Source of the DNA: Oscillospiraceae bacterium
Lineage (GTDB): Bacteria; Bacillota; Clostridia; Oscillospirales; Oscillospiraceae
Direction: 5' to 3'
Length of the DNA stretch: 10,289 bases
Assembly: GCA_031264545.1 (NCBI GenBank)
Contig: JAISDV010000157.1
Location: forward strand, 1 to 10,289
Shown here: positions 1 to 5,330 of the stretch, piece after piece
Layout: each line of letters opens with the position of its first letter
Numbering within the stretch: the first letter of the stretch is position 1
Program-made: the position numbers and the translations under genes
The notes under the pieces: model-generated
The model's input: only the letters and a program-made list of their open reading frames with translations
Database searches by the model: none
Told to the model about the DNA's origin: nothing

Positions 1-198
1 GCTTACCGCTCGAGGTCCCTCATGACCGGCCGCAGGATCAGCTTTACCCGCGGGGACAAACGCCTGTCCGCGCGCGTTATGGGGATCGGCGATTCGGGCG
101 AACTGCTGATAAAACGCGCTTCCGGAGTGGAAATGGCTTTGACGAGCGGTGAGGTGTGTATCGAAGGTCTGACGTTTGACGGAGGCGGCGAAGTATGA
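1..198 (+). CDS. birA: Biotin--[acetyl-CoA-carboxylase] ligase, C-terminal end (partial)
   Basis: The window opens inside a reading frame (frame 1) that runs 65 codons to a TGA at 196-198. It encodes a small beta-rich tail with the pattern G-x-x-x-x-A-R-V-M-G-I-G-D-S-G-E-L-L-I, then a short loop, then L-T-S-G-E-V. This resembles the SH3-like C-terminal domain of biotin-protein ligases, where 'G-I-D-x-x-G-x-L' and 'x-S-G-E-V' are usual. BirA activates biotin with ATP and transfers it to the lysine of biotin carboxyl carrier proteins; some members also repress biotin genes through an N-terminal helix-turn-helix. The catalytic and N-terminal parts lie outside the window, so whether this one is also a repressor cannot be seen. 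The stop overlaps the bioY start (ATGA), which supports the call, because birA-bioY pairs are common in Firmicutes. Confidence 0.8.
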   Translation, partial: AYRSRSLMTGRRISFTRGDKRLSARVMGIGDSGELLIKRASGVEMALTSGEVCIEGLTFDGGGEV

Positions 199-827
199 GC
201 GGCACAGTGAAAAAGATGATCCCAGTCAAGGACCTGGCGTTCTGCGCCCTTTTTGCCGCGTTGACCGCCGCGGGCGCTTTCCTGCGGATACCCGTGCCCT
301 ATGTCCCGTTCACGCTCCAGTTCCTTTTTACAAATCTTGCCGGTCTGCTGCTGGGCAGCAAAAGGGGCTTTATCTCAATATGCCTGTATATTTTCATCGG
401 TCTCACCGGGATTCCGGTGTTTGCCCAGGGCGGAGGCCCCGCCTATGTGCTCCAGCCCTCTTTCGGCTATATTGCGGGCTTTGCCCTTGGAACCTTTCTC
501 ACCGGACTGATTGCCGAACGCGGCGAGATCGGGGTAAAGCGTTACATTCTGGCCGGCTTTGCGGGCTTTGCCGCCGTTTTCGCTCTTGGACTTGTCTACT
601 TTTATCTCATTGCGACTTTCTGTCTGGAAAAGCCTTTGGGCGTATGGGAGACCTTTGTTACCGGCTTTCTCCTCTTCGCGCCCGGCGATATTCTGATCGT
701 AGTTGCCGGCGCCATTATCGCGCTCAGGCTGCGGCCATTTCTGCCCGGAGGGAAAACTGCGGGCCGGACGCCTGTCCGCCGCGGCAAAGGAAGCTGGAAT
801 AGTCCCATCGGGAAAAAAGCCAAATGA
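195..827 (+). CDS. bioY: Biotin transporter BioY (ECF S component)
   Basis: A 210-residue hydrophobic protein with about six membrane segments. BioY is the biotin-binding membrane subunit of an energy-coupling-factor transporter and works with the shared EcfA/EcfA'/EcfT module, which is not in this window. Typical family features are visible: the early stretch A-x-F-A-A-L-T-A-A-G-A-F (about residues 18-29), I-P-V-P-Y-V-P-F-T-L-Q (about 32-42) with the P-F-T-L-Q signature, and G-G-G-P-A-Y-V-L-Q-P-S-F-G-Y-I-x-G-F (about 79-96), which forms part of the biotin site in known BioY proteins. Length is slightly above the usual 180-200 because of a basic hydrophilic tail (about residues 185-210). The ATG overlaps the birA stop by 4 nt, so the two are translationally coupled. 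Upstream G-GAGG-CGGCGAAGT gives a ribosome binding site (180-184). No clear U-tract terminator follows. Confidence 0.95.
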   Translation: MSGTVKKMIPVKDLAFCALFAALTAAGAFLRIPVPYVPFTLQFLFTNLAGLLLGSKRGFISICLYIFIGLTGIPVFAQGGGPAYVLQPSFGYIAGFALGTFLTGLIAERGEIGVKRYILAGFAGFAAVFALGLVYFYLIATFCLEKPLGVWETFVTGFLLFAPGDILIVVAGAIIALRLRPFLPGGKTAGRTPVRRGKGSWNSPIGKKAK

Positions 828-911
828 GGTTGACATAACATCGCTAGATTCACATATCATACCCGTTCACGCTCCGCGTGAGAGGAAACAATTCTACTCG
901 GCTGATATTTA

Positions 912-920
912 TGGTATGAT
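912..920 (+). promoter_or_regulatory. Possible extended -10 promoter for the small hypothetical gene
   Basis: TGGTATGAT is a good extended -10 element (TGn followed by TATGAT at 915-920). The -35 region 17 bp upstream is poor (TTCTAC), as is usual for extended -10 promoters. It would leave a leader of roughly 85-90 nt before the ATG at 1014. A second candidate lies just after bioY: a perfect TTGACA at 830-835, but its best partner, TATCAT at 855-860, has a long 19-bp spacer. The hairpin TCACGC-TCC-GCGTGA (867-881) lies between the two. Only sequence inspection supports this. Confidence 0.35.
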
Positions 921-1013
921 TATTTCTACGACAGCAAGATTTTCAATACCATTAAGCTGATCTGACTGAGGCAGAGTTTTTGATCATTATTTAATTTACA
1001 GGCTGGTGCTAGG

Positions 1014-1370
1014 ATGGCGCTCACTTTCAAAAATATTATTCATAAAACCATCCTTGTAGGGATTACCTTTTTAGAAAATGACGGTACATTTATCTCCATG
1101 ATCCAGTTTAGCGGAAAAATTATCAGTGCCGATAATAACGGAATCATTATTTCATCGGAAAATTTTAAAAGTGTGATTAATTTGATTCCTGGCGTTTCAC
1201 CTGAAGGAAGCGCTGATACTTACTTGCTGCCTCCCGACTTATCTGCTTTAAGAGCAGCACCAAAAGGTGAATATCTCCTGAAATCCACTGGAGAGGTCGT
1301 AATTAACCCTGATCTGCTGACGATGTGGACTGTAACCGCCCCAGAAAAAACGCTCTGGCCCAATAAATAG
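1014..1370 (+). CDS. Small conserved-looking protein of unknown function
   Basis: A 118-residue soluble protein with no signal peptide or membrane segment. It has two parts: an N-terminal half of alternating hydrophobic residues (residues 8-60, K-T-I-L-V-G-I-T-F-L then I-Q-F-S-G-K-I-I-S-A-D-N-N-G-I-I-I) that looks like a small beta barrel, and a C-terminal half with L-L-P-P-D-L-S-A-L, A-P-K-G-E-Y-L-L and S-T-G-E-V-V-I-N-P-D-L-L-T. I have a weak recollection of the LPPDLSA / GEY / STGEVV-NPD pattern in an unnamed family of short hypothetical proteins, also in Proteobacteria; I cannot check this and assign no function. The gene is clearly more AT-rich than birA-bioY and the genes to the right, which suggests transfer. 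The ATG has only a poor ribosome binding site (AGG directly before it), but the frame is closed upstream at 981-983 and no better start exists. It converges on the M56 gene. Confidence 0.7.
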   Translation: MALTFKNIIHKTILVGITFLENDGTFISMIQFSGKIISADNNGIIISSENFKSVINLIPGVSPEGSADTYLLPPDLSALRAAPKGEYLLKSTGEVVINPDLLTMWTVTAPEKTLWPNK

Positions 1371-1384
1371 TCGCTTTTATAGCA

Positions 1385-1412
1385 ACCAACTCAGTTCACA
1401 AATAGAGCTGGT
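1385..1412. terminator. Possible shared terminator hairpin between convergent genes
   Basis: ACCAaCTC (1385-1392) pairs with GAGcTGGT (1405-1412) around a 12-nt loop. In the + strand RNA there is one A-C mismatch and the stem is followed by a T-rich stretch (GTTTCACTTTTATT), which would suit termination of the small hypothetical gene. In the - strand RNA the mismatch becomes a G-U pair, giving an unbroken 8-bp stem, but no U-tract follows. The stem is modest and no clear run of T is present, so this is a tentative call. Confidence 0.3.
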
Positions 1413-1545
1413 GTTTCACTTTTATTCCAGCAAGGTTATCCTCCGTTTCAGGGGTGTAGCGAATGCGGCTTACGGTGTAGTGTTCAGAACCTGGCCCGAT
1501 AAAAACTACTGTGCGCTTTGTATGGTATTCACGAGAAGGATTAAA
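1396..1545 (-). pseudogene. Out-of-frame C-terminal tail of the M56 receptor
   Basis: On the - strand the frame displaced by -1 from the M56 gene is open from 1545 down to a TGA at 1398-1396. It reads as a coherent protein tail of about 48-49 residues, including K-R-T-V-V-F-I-G-P-G-S-E-H-Y-T-V and S-R-I-R-Y-T-P-E-T-E-D, ending Q-L-Y-L. The main frame instead ends in a TAG at 1508-1506 after a nondescript L-L-V-N-T-I-Q-S-A-Q. The displaced frame is closed upstream by a TGA at 1548-1546, so the frame change must lie between about 1509 and 1548. The join would read ...V-S-P-D-L-I-P-S-R-E-Y-H-T-K-R... and bring the receptor to about 717 residues. From memory, similar 'F-V-x-I-G-P-G-x-E-x-Y' tails occur in clostridial M56 receptors. 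It could be a 1-nt deletion, an assembly error or programmed frameshifting; no strong slippery heptamer is present. Confidence 0.6.
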
Positions 1546-3551
1546 TCAGGCGATACCTCGTCTATAGTGTGCCGAAGGACTTCCGCAAGACCATCCGGCG
1601 CGTCTGTCAGCGCTGTGAAGTATACCTGCCGCGCGACGGCAGTTTTTGCATCAACGCTCAGGTACTCGCACGCATTGAGTTTTGCCGTTATCGTGCGCGG
1701 ATCATCAAATAAGCGCCGCCATAATTCGGAATAAGCGCCCTCAGAGTATGCTCCGTCAGACAGTGAGCACCATACGATCAGCTTCGTATCATCAAACGTC
1801 TTAAAATCAGGGATCGTGTCTCCAAATGTTATCCCAAACAGCGCCATCAGCGCATCCCTGCCGTAAGCTTTGGCCGTTTCAGCAGTCGGCGGAATGGCTG
1901 ACGGCATTGTGCCAATCGTCCGAACGCCGGACATTGTCACGTCTGACGAAAGTGGCGTGATGGTATTTAAAATATTTTGTCCCTGCGCATAAGCGGCGCT
2001 GCTGTTCGTGATGACTGTGACCATAACGGCCTCCGTCCCCCACAGCGCGAAACGGGAAACCAACTGGCGTCCATCCGTCAAGGTGTAATAGTTTTCCTGG
2101 ATCTCTCCGCCGCGATAGGTATCGCCTTGCGCGGGTTGACCGTCACTGGTTAGAACACGCCCGCCGCCGGTATTTTGGTCCTGCGCGTTGAAAGGGTACA
2201 TCTCCCGGAAAACCTGATCGAAGAAGGCGCCTGTCTGCGCCTCCAAAATACCGAGCCGCCCCAATTTCGTATCGTACTCTTCCGTAACCAGCGGCGCGAT
2301 ATATTTCTCCGCGGTATCCTCCGTAATATTGTATTTGTGAATCAAAAGTTCTATCCCGCCGGAGATGTAGGCGATACGCGCCATTCTACCTTCCCAGCCG
2401 TTGAAATTCGTTGTCCGGGAAAAAGCGCTTCCGAGATATTGCGTGCTTTCCGCTTCCGACTTGATCATGCCGGTCGGGATGACGAGAGATAGAAGTCCAA
2501 AATCAGCGGTAGTGCCAGCCGGCTGTACGTCCGTTGCGGCGTCGGGCGTAACTGCGGGCGGCGTGGGATTATCCGTTTCTGACGGCTTGCGCATACCTGT
2601 CGCCATTGCCGCGCACCCCGTAAGCAGGATGGCAAAAACGGAAACGGCGCTGATCCAAAAGCTGGGTTTTTTATAACGGATAACATTCTTGACCCGACTC
2701 TTTATTCCCGTCTCGCCAAAAGCGAGAGGACTGAGCAATAAGCCGCTGTTTTTCACTGACAGGGAATATAAGGACGCGCTGTATTCTCTGCGGATATCCG
2801 CGCCGGCGTTCCTCATGACGCTTTCATCGGCGGAGAGCTCCATATCCTTTGACAGAAGCATATAAGAGAGCCAGGCGATGGGATTGAACCAATGGATGAC
2901 CGTTATCAAATACGCCAGGGGTTTGATAACGTGATCGAGCCTTTTGATATGAACGCGCTCATGCCTGAGAATATGATCGGTCTCACGCTCCGCGAGACCT
3001 GTCGGCATATAGATTTTCGGGCGTATAATTCCAAAAACGAACGGCGTTTTTATTTGGTCGGTTTCATAAATATTGTTTTTTATCAGTACCGCAAAGTCGG
3101 TCTGTCTTTTTAGCCGGATATAGCTGATGGCGGTAAGCATCAGCATAACCGCTGTACCCAGCGCCCAAATAGCCGCGCCAATGCCCCATAAGGTCTGCCT
3201 GTCAACAGCGCCTTCTGAATTGCCGGCCGGAGTGGTATTCGCCGTAGCGCCGGCGGCAGGCGCGTTCTCCGTCTTTTCAACGGGAGGGATTACGGCGTTA
3301 TTTGCTGTGTCCGGAAACTGTATGGCATTTGGCACGATATTTGACGGAAGTGCCAGCGCGCCAATGGCGTTGGCGCTTGCGGGCAATTGAAGCGTAAACG
3401 GGCAAACCAATTTAAAAAACACAAGTGCCCAAAGCGCGTATGAAAAAACCTTTGGCGCTTTTTTGAGAGGCAATCTCACCAACAAAACGATGATGGCCGC
3501 AAAGCTCGCAGTCAGGCTCAAATTCAAAATGTCTGCAAATAATTTGCTCAT
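1506..3551 (-). CDS. BlaR1/MecR1-like M56 metallopeptidase receptor with a non-PBP sensor domain
   Basis: A 681-residue membrane protein. Segments at about residues 8-26, 35-54, 122-143 and 298-314 are hydrophobic. The zinc peptidase motif is H197-E-R-V-H201, with the downstream acidic motif E-L-S-A-D-E at 238-243, both typical of family M56. Receptors of this family detect a signal outside the cell, activate the cytoplasmic protease and cause cleavage of the partner BlaI-type repressor. The C-terminal part (about 315 on) is extracytoplasmic and long, but I see no S-x-x-K / S-x-N / K-T-G set of a penicillin-binding sensor, so beta-lactam sensing is not supported and the ligand is unknown. A proline/threonine-rich linker (about 322-345) follows the last membrane segment, which ends in a lipobox-like L-L-T-G-C313. 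Start ATG overlaps the repressor stop by 1 nt (TAATG). The 3' end seems frameshifted (see the separate tail entry), so the product as read may lack its last 48 or so residues. Confidence 0.9.
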   Translation of the reverse strand: MSKLFADILNLSLTASFAAIIVLLVRLPLKKAPKVFSYALWALVFFKLVCPFTLQLPASANAIGALALPSNIVPNAIQFPDTANNAVIPPVEKTENAPAAGATANTTPAGNSEGAVDRQTLWGIGAAIWALGTAVMLMLTAISYIRLKRQTDFAVLIKNNIYETDQIKTPFVFGIIRPKIYMPTGLAERETDHILRHERVHIKRLDHVIKPLAYLITVIHWFNPIAWLSYMLLSKDMELSADESVMRNAGADIRREYSASLYSLSVKNSGLLLSPLAFGETGIKSRVKNVIRYKKPSFWISAVSVFAILLTGCAAMATGMRKPSETDNPTPPAVTPDAATDVQPAGTTADFGLLSLVIPTGMIKSEAESTQYLGSAFSRTTNFNGWEGRMARIAYISGGIELLIHKYNITEDTAEKYIAPLVTEEYDTKLGRLGILEAQTGAFFDQVFREMYPFNAQDQNTGGGRVLTSDGQPAQGDTYRGGEIQENYYTLTDGRQLVSRFALWGTEAVMVTVITNSSAAYAQGQNILNTITPLSSDVTMSGVRTIGTMPSAIPPTAETAKAYGRDALMALFGITFGDTIPDFKTFDDTKLIVWCSLSDGAYSEGAYSELWRRLFDDPRTITAKLNACEYLSVDAKTAVARQVYFTALTDAPDGLAEVLRHTIDEVSPDLILLVNTIQSAQ

Positions 3552-3910
3552 TATTTTGTCGCCTCCACAATCAATTTGATAATTTCTTCGGCTTCTTCCT
3601 TTGAAAGCGTTTTGTCGCTTAGAAATGCCGTTATAAATGAGGGCAGCGACCCCGCAAAGGTTTTTTCTAAAACGGTCTCACTTTCAAACTTCTGCACTTG
3701 CTCACGTTTGATCAAGGCTTCGACAAATGTATTTTCGTTTTTTACAATGCCGCGCTCAGATAAGCGCTTGAGCATTGTATATGTCGTGGATTTTTTCCAG
3801 CCCAATTCATCTGAACAAAGCCTGACGAGCTCTGTGGAGTTAATGGGCTCGTTATCCCAAATCAGGCGCATGACCCTATACTCCGCGTCAAACAGCTTTA
3901 GGTGCTCCAC
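3551..3910 (-). CDS. BlaI/MecI/CopY-family transcriptional repressor
   Basis: A 119-residue protein, normal family length (about 120-130). Residues 1-70 form the winged helix-turn-helix: L-F-D-A-E-Y-R-V-M-R-L-I-W at 6-18, then W-K-K-S-T-T-Y-T-M-L-K-R-L (38-50), which is the recognition helix pattern of BlaI/MecI, followed by the wing E-R-G-I-V-K-N-E. Residues 85-119 form the helical dimerisation part, F-I-T-A-F-L-S-D-K-x-L-S-K-E-E-A-E-E-I, where BlaI proteins are cut by their receptor. It should bind as a dimer to the two palindromes at its own promoter and repress itself and the receptor gene. The start is a GTG (3910-3908) rather than ATG: GGAGG at 3922-3918 lies 7 nt upstream on the - strand, and the ATG at 3912 is in another frame that stops after four codons. 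It is cotranscribed with the receptor. Confidence 0.93.
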   Translation of the reverse strand: MEHLKLFDAEYRVMRLIWDNEPINSTELVRLCSDELGWKKSTTYTMLKRLSERGIVKNENTFVEALIKREQVQKFESETVLEKTFAGSLPSFITAFLSDKTLSKEEAEEIIKLIVEATK

Positions 3911-3931
3911 ATTGGTACCTCCAGAGTTTTT

Positions 3932-3949
3932 GGTCTGCTATATTAGACC
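3932..3949. promoter_or_regulatory. Second BlaI-type operator (downstream palindrome)
   Basis: GGTCTGCTATATTAGACC is an 18-bp imperfect palindrome (arms GGTCT/AGACC). Read on the - strand, it aligns with the promoter-overlapping copy as GGTCTAATATAGCAGACC against GGTCTAATGTGTTAGACT. It lies between the -10 element and the ribosome binding site of the repressor gene, about 26 bp centre to centre from the first site (about two and a half helix turns). This paired layout is typical of BlaI/MecI control regions. Binding by the encoded repressor is inferred. Confidence 0.7.
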
Positions 3950-3957
3950 TCGCGTTC

Positions 3958-3975
3958 AGTCTAACACATTAGACC
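3958..3975. promoter_or_regulatory. BlaI-type operator overlapping the promoter
   Basis: AGTCTAACACATTAGACC contains perfect 6-bp inverted arms GTCTAA (3959-3964) and TTAGAC (3969-3974) around a CACA spacer. It covers the -10 element and part of the spacer of the repressor promoter, so a bound repressor would block RNA polymerase. The half-site differs from the TACA/TGTA core known for staphylococcal BlaI/MecI and CopY, and so may define its own specificity. Confidence 0.75.
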
Positions 3976-3986
3976 TGCGCTGTCAA
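3958..3986 (-). promoter_or_regulatory. Promoter of the repressor-receptor operon
   Basis: On the - strand a perfect -35 TTGACA (3986-3981) is followed by a 17-bp spacer and -10 TAGACT (3963-3958), which matches TATAAT at four of six positions. Transcription would start near 3950 and run through the second palindrome and the GGAGG site into the GTG start. The strong -35 with a palindrome over the -10 fits a promoter that is active when the repressor is removed. Confidence 0.75.
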
Positions 3987-4276
3987 GCCTTACTTTCCTG
4001 TTGCCGCAAAAATTCATCCCGCCCGGAAAACGCCGCTTGGAGGGCGGGACACAAAACCGGCAGGCGTGGCAGGCGGCTTCCGAAGGACAGCGCAGTCTTC
4101 AAACGATATTTTCATTCAATCATGGCGGAAAAGGACTGTCCATCTTGTAAAGAATGTGTTACAATAACAAAATGCCGGGTTATGCTCCGCGTATCAGGCT
4201 TTTTTCTGCGCGGCAGAGCCGGGACACAGAGACCGGCGCGCCTTTTTTCTTCAACTCCGGAAGGGATGGTTTTTTA
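3987..4276. other. Intergenic region between divergent transcription units
   Basis: About 290 bp between the repressor promoter and the exonuclease start. It contains an 8-bp perfect inverted repeat TCCCGCCC (4017-4024) / GGGCGGGA (4042-4049) with a 17-nt loop and no U-tract, and an extended -10 element at 4157-4165. A weak GCCGG/CCGGC stem (4218-4222 / 4233-4237) lies a few bases before a T6 run (4243-4248) in the exonuclease leader. Short open frames here lack ribosome binding sites and I do not call them genes. The region marks the change back from the AT-richer middle block to GC-rich sequence. Confidence 0.5.
4157..4165 (+). promoter_or_regulatory. Likely extended -10 promoter of the exonuclease gene
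   Basis: TGTTACAAT is an extended -10 element (TGn plus TACAAT, five of six to consensus at 4160-4165). The -35 region 17 bp upstream is weak (TGTCCA), which extended -10 promoters tolerate. Transcription would begin near 4172, giving a leader of about 105 nt before the ATG at 4277. It also argues against an upstream ATG at 4154 as the translation start, since that would lie above the predicted transcript start. Confidence 0.5.
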
Positions 4277-5248
4277 ATGGCCTATGTCATTTTGGATATG
4301 GAATGGAACCAGGCCATGTCCGCGCAGTCCGCCGTCTTCAACAAGCTGCCCATACGGCTCAGAGGCGAGATCATTCAGCTGGGCGCGGTTAAGCTGACGG
4401 ACGACTTCATGCCCGGTGAGGAATTCCAGATCGACGTTAAGCCGATATATTTTAAACGCATGCACTATAAGGTCAAAAAGCTGACCGGCTTTGATAAGGA
4501 CCGCCTCCTGGGCGGCATCGGATTCAAGGAAGCTTTTTCCCAATTCCGCGAGTGGTGCGGAGAGCACTGTATCCTTCTCACCTGGGGCTGCGACGATAAG
4601 CCGGTCATGGAGCAGAACATTATCATCCACGACCTCGACTGGGACTGGGTGGACCGCTGGATCAACCTGCAGGTCATCTACAATATCCAGACGCAGGCCG
4701 GCAGGAATCAGACCGGCCTGACCACCGCGATGGAGCATTTCAATATCGCGCAGACGCGCATCGCGCATGACGCGCTCGGCGATGCTTACAACACGGCGCT
4801 GGTATGTTCGAAACTTGATCTGGAGGCAGGGCTCGAACAATACGAATCTGCCTCGAAAATACTCGCTACCCGCCTTTCCGGCCTGCGGGAGACCGAAAAG
4901 GGAGCGGACGCCGTCGAGCATAGGGCCTTTCCGGGCTATGCCGGAAGGGCGGAGGCTTTTTCGGATAAAAATATTACATCGCCGGTCTGCCCCGTCTGCG
5001 GGGAACGTCTGAAATGCGGCCGCTGGGTCAACCAGGGCGACAGGCGCTATATGACCCTGTGCGAATGCCGGGAGCACGGGCGCTTTCTCGTGCGGCTGAA
5101 GCTCCGCGCGGCGGAGGACGGCAGCTGGACGGCAAACCGGATCATTTATAAGGCCGACGCCGAGATGGAAAAGTTCTACGCCGCCAAGGCGCATTCGCCG
5201 AAAAGGCGCAGGACCCGCCGTAAAAAGAAGCGCGTGCTTCACGCCTGA
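4277..5248 (+). CDS. DEDDh-family 3'-5' exonuclease with C-terminal zinc ribbon
   Basis: A 323-residue protein. Residues 1-185 are a DnaQ/RNase T-like 3'-5' exonuclease fold. ExoI is I-L-D7-M-E9-W, ExoII has D106 (or D107) in T-W-G-C-D-D, and ExoIII is H164-D-A-L-G-D169-A, so all four acidic metal ligands and the DEDDh histidine are present. These enzymes remove nucleotides from the 3' end of DNA or RNA with two Mg ions; the substrate here cannot be told. The closest named groups are KapD/ERI-1-like exonucleases. The C-terminal part has a zinc-ribbon pattern C238-P-V-C241, C247, C262-E-C264 with H267, and ends in a very basic stretch K-R-R-R-T-R-R-K-K-K-R, so nucleic-acid contact is likely. 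The start at 4277 is chosen because M-A-Y-V-I-L-D-M-E is the usual beginning of the fold and GGAAGGG (4259-4265) lies upstream. The frame is open to an ATG at 4154, but those 41 residues lack a binding site and look non-coding. Confidence 0.85.
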   Translation: MAYVILDMEWNQAMSAQSAVFNKLPIRLRGEIIQLGAVKLTDDFMPGEEFQIDVKPIYFKRMHYKVKKLTGFDKDRLLGGIGFKEAFSQFREWCGEHCILLTWGCDDKPVMEQNIIIHDLDWDWVDRWINLQVIYNIQTQAGRNQTGLTTAMEHFNIAQTRIAHDALGDAYNTALVCSKLDLEAGLEQYESASKILATRLSGLRETEKGADAVEHRAFPGYAGRAEAFSDKNITSPVCPVCGERLKCGRWVNQGDRRYMTLCECREHGRFLVRLKLRAAEDGSWTANRIIYKADAEMEKFYAAKAHSPKRRRTRRKKKRVLHA

Positions 5249-5276
5249 CCCGGTTTTCCCGGCAAACTCACAGCTG

Positions 5277-5296
5277 CGCGCGGACAGAACCGCGCG
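5277..5296 (+). terminator. GC-rich hairpin between exonuclease and uppP
   Basis: CGCGCGG (5277-5283) pairs perfectly with CCGCGCG (5290-5296) around a 6-nt loop ACAGAA. It lies about 30 nt after the exonuclease stop and 35 nt before the uppP start. No run of T follows (GGAAACAC), so it may stop or slow transcription only partly, or protect RNA ends. The call as terminator is weak. Confidence 0.35.
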
Positions 5297-5330
5297 GGAA
5301 ACACTGAATCTGTATTTATCGGAGGCCGCA

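Noticed and set aside
867..881. Terminator after bioY (TCACGC-TCC-GCGTGA).
   Set aside because: A 6-bp stem with a 3-nt loop and no T run on either strand; not enough to call.
911..952. Inverted repeat ATGGTAT ... ATACCAT upstream of the small hypothetical gene.
   Set aside because: Seven-base arms with a 28-nt loop in AT-rich DNA are expected by chance; one arm overlaps the likely -10.
1720..1770. Internal repeat G-A-Y-S-E-G-A-Y-S-E in the receptor sensor domain.
   Set aside because: The two copies use different codons and span only five residues, so it is not a recent duplication and not a sequence repeat at DNA level.
4218..4248. Terminator or attenuator in the exonuclease leader (GCCGG/CCGGC stem then T6).
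   Set aside because: The stem is only 5 bp and is separated from the T run by five bases; extending the stem needs bulges and a G-G mismatch.
4154..4276. N-terminal extension of the exonuclease from an ATG at 4154 (41 extra residues).
   Set aside because: The ATG lies just above the likely extended -10 (4157-4165), has no ribosome binding site, and the extra residues show no fold-like pattern; the family usually begins with the strand ending in D-x-E, which fits 4277.
4121..4277. Small frame starting M-A-E-K-D-C-P-S-C-K-E-C whose stop overlaps the exonuclease ATG.
   Set aside because: The cysteine cluster is tempting, but there is no ribosome binding site, the predicted promoter lies inside the frame, and the remainder reads as arbitrary Arg/Gly-rich translation.
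4274..5242. Long - strand open frame of 322 codons opposite the exonuclease.
   Set aside because: Antisense shadow of a gene with intact catalytic motifs; no recognisable features.
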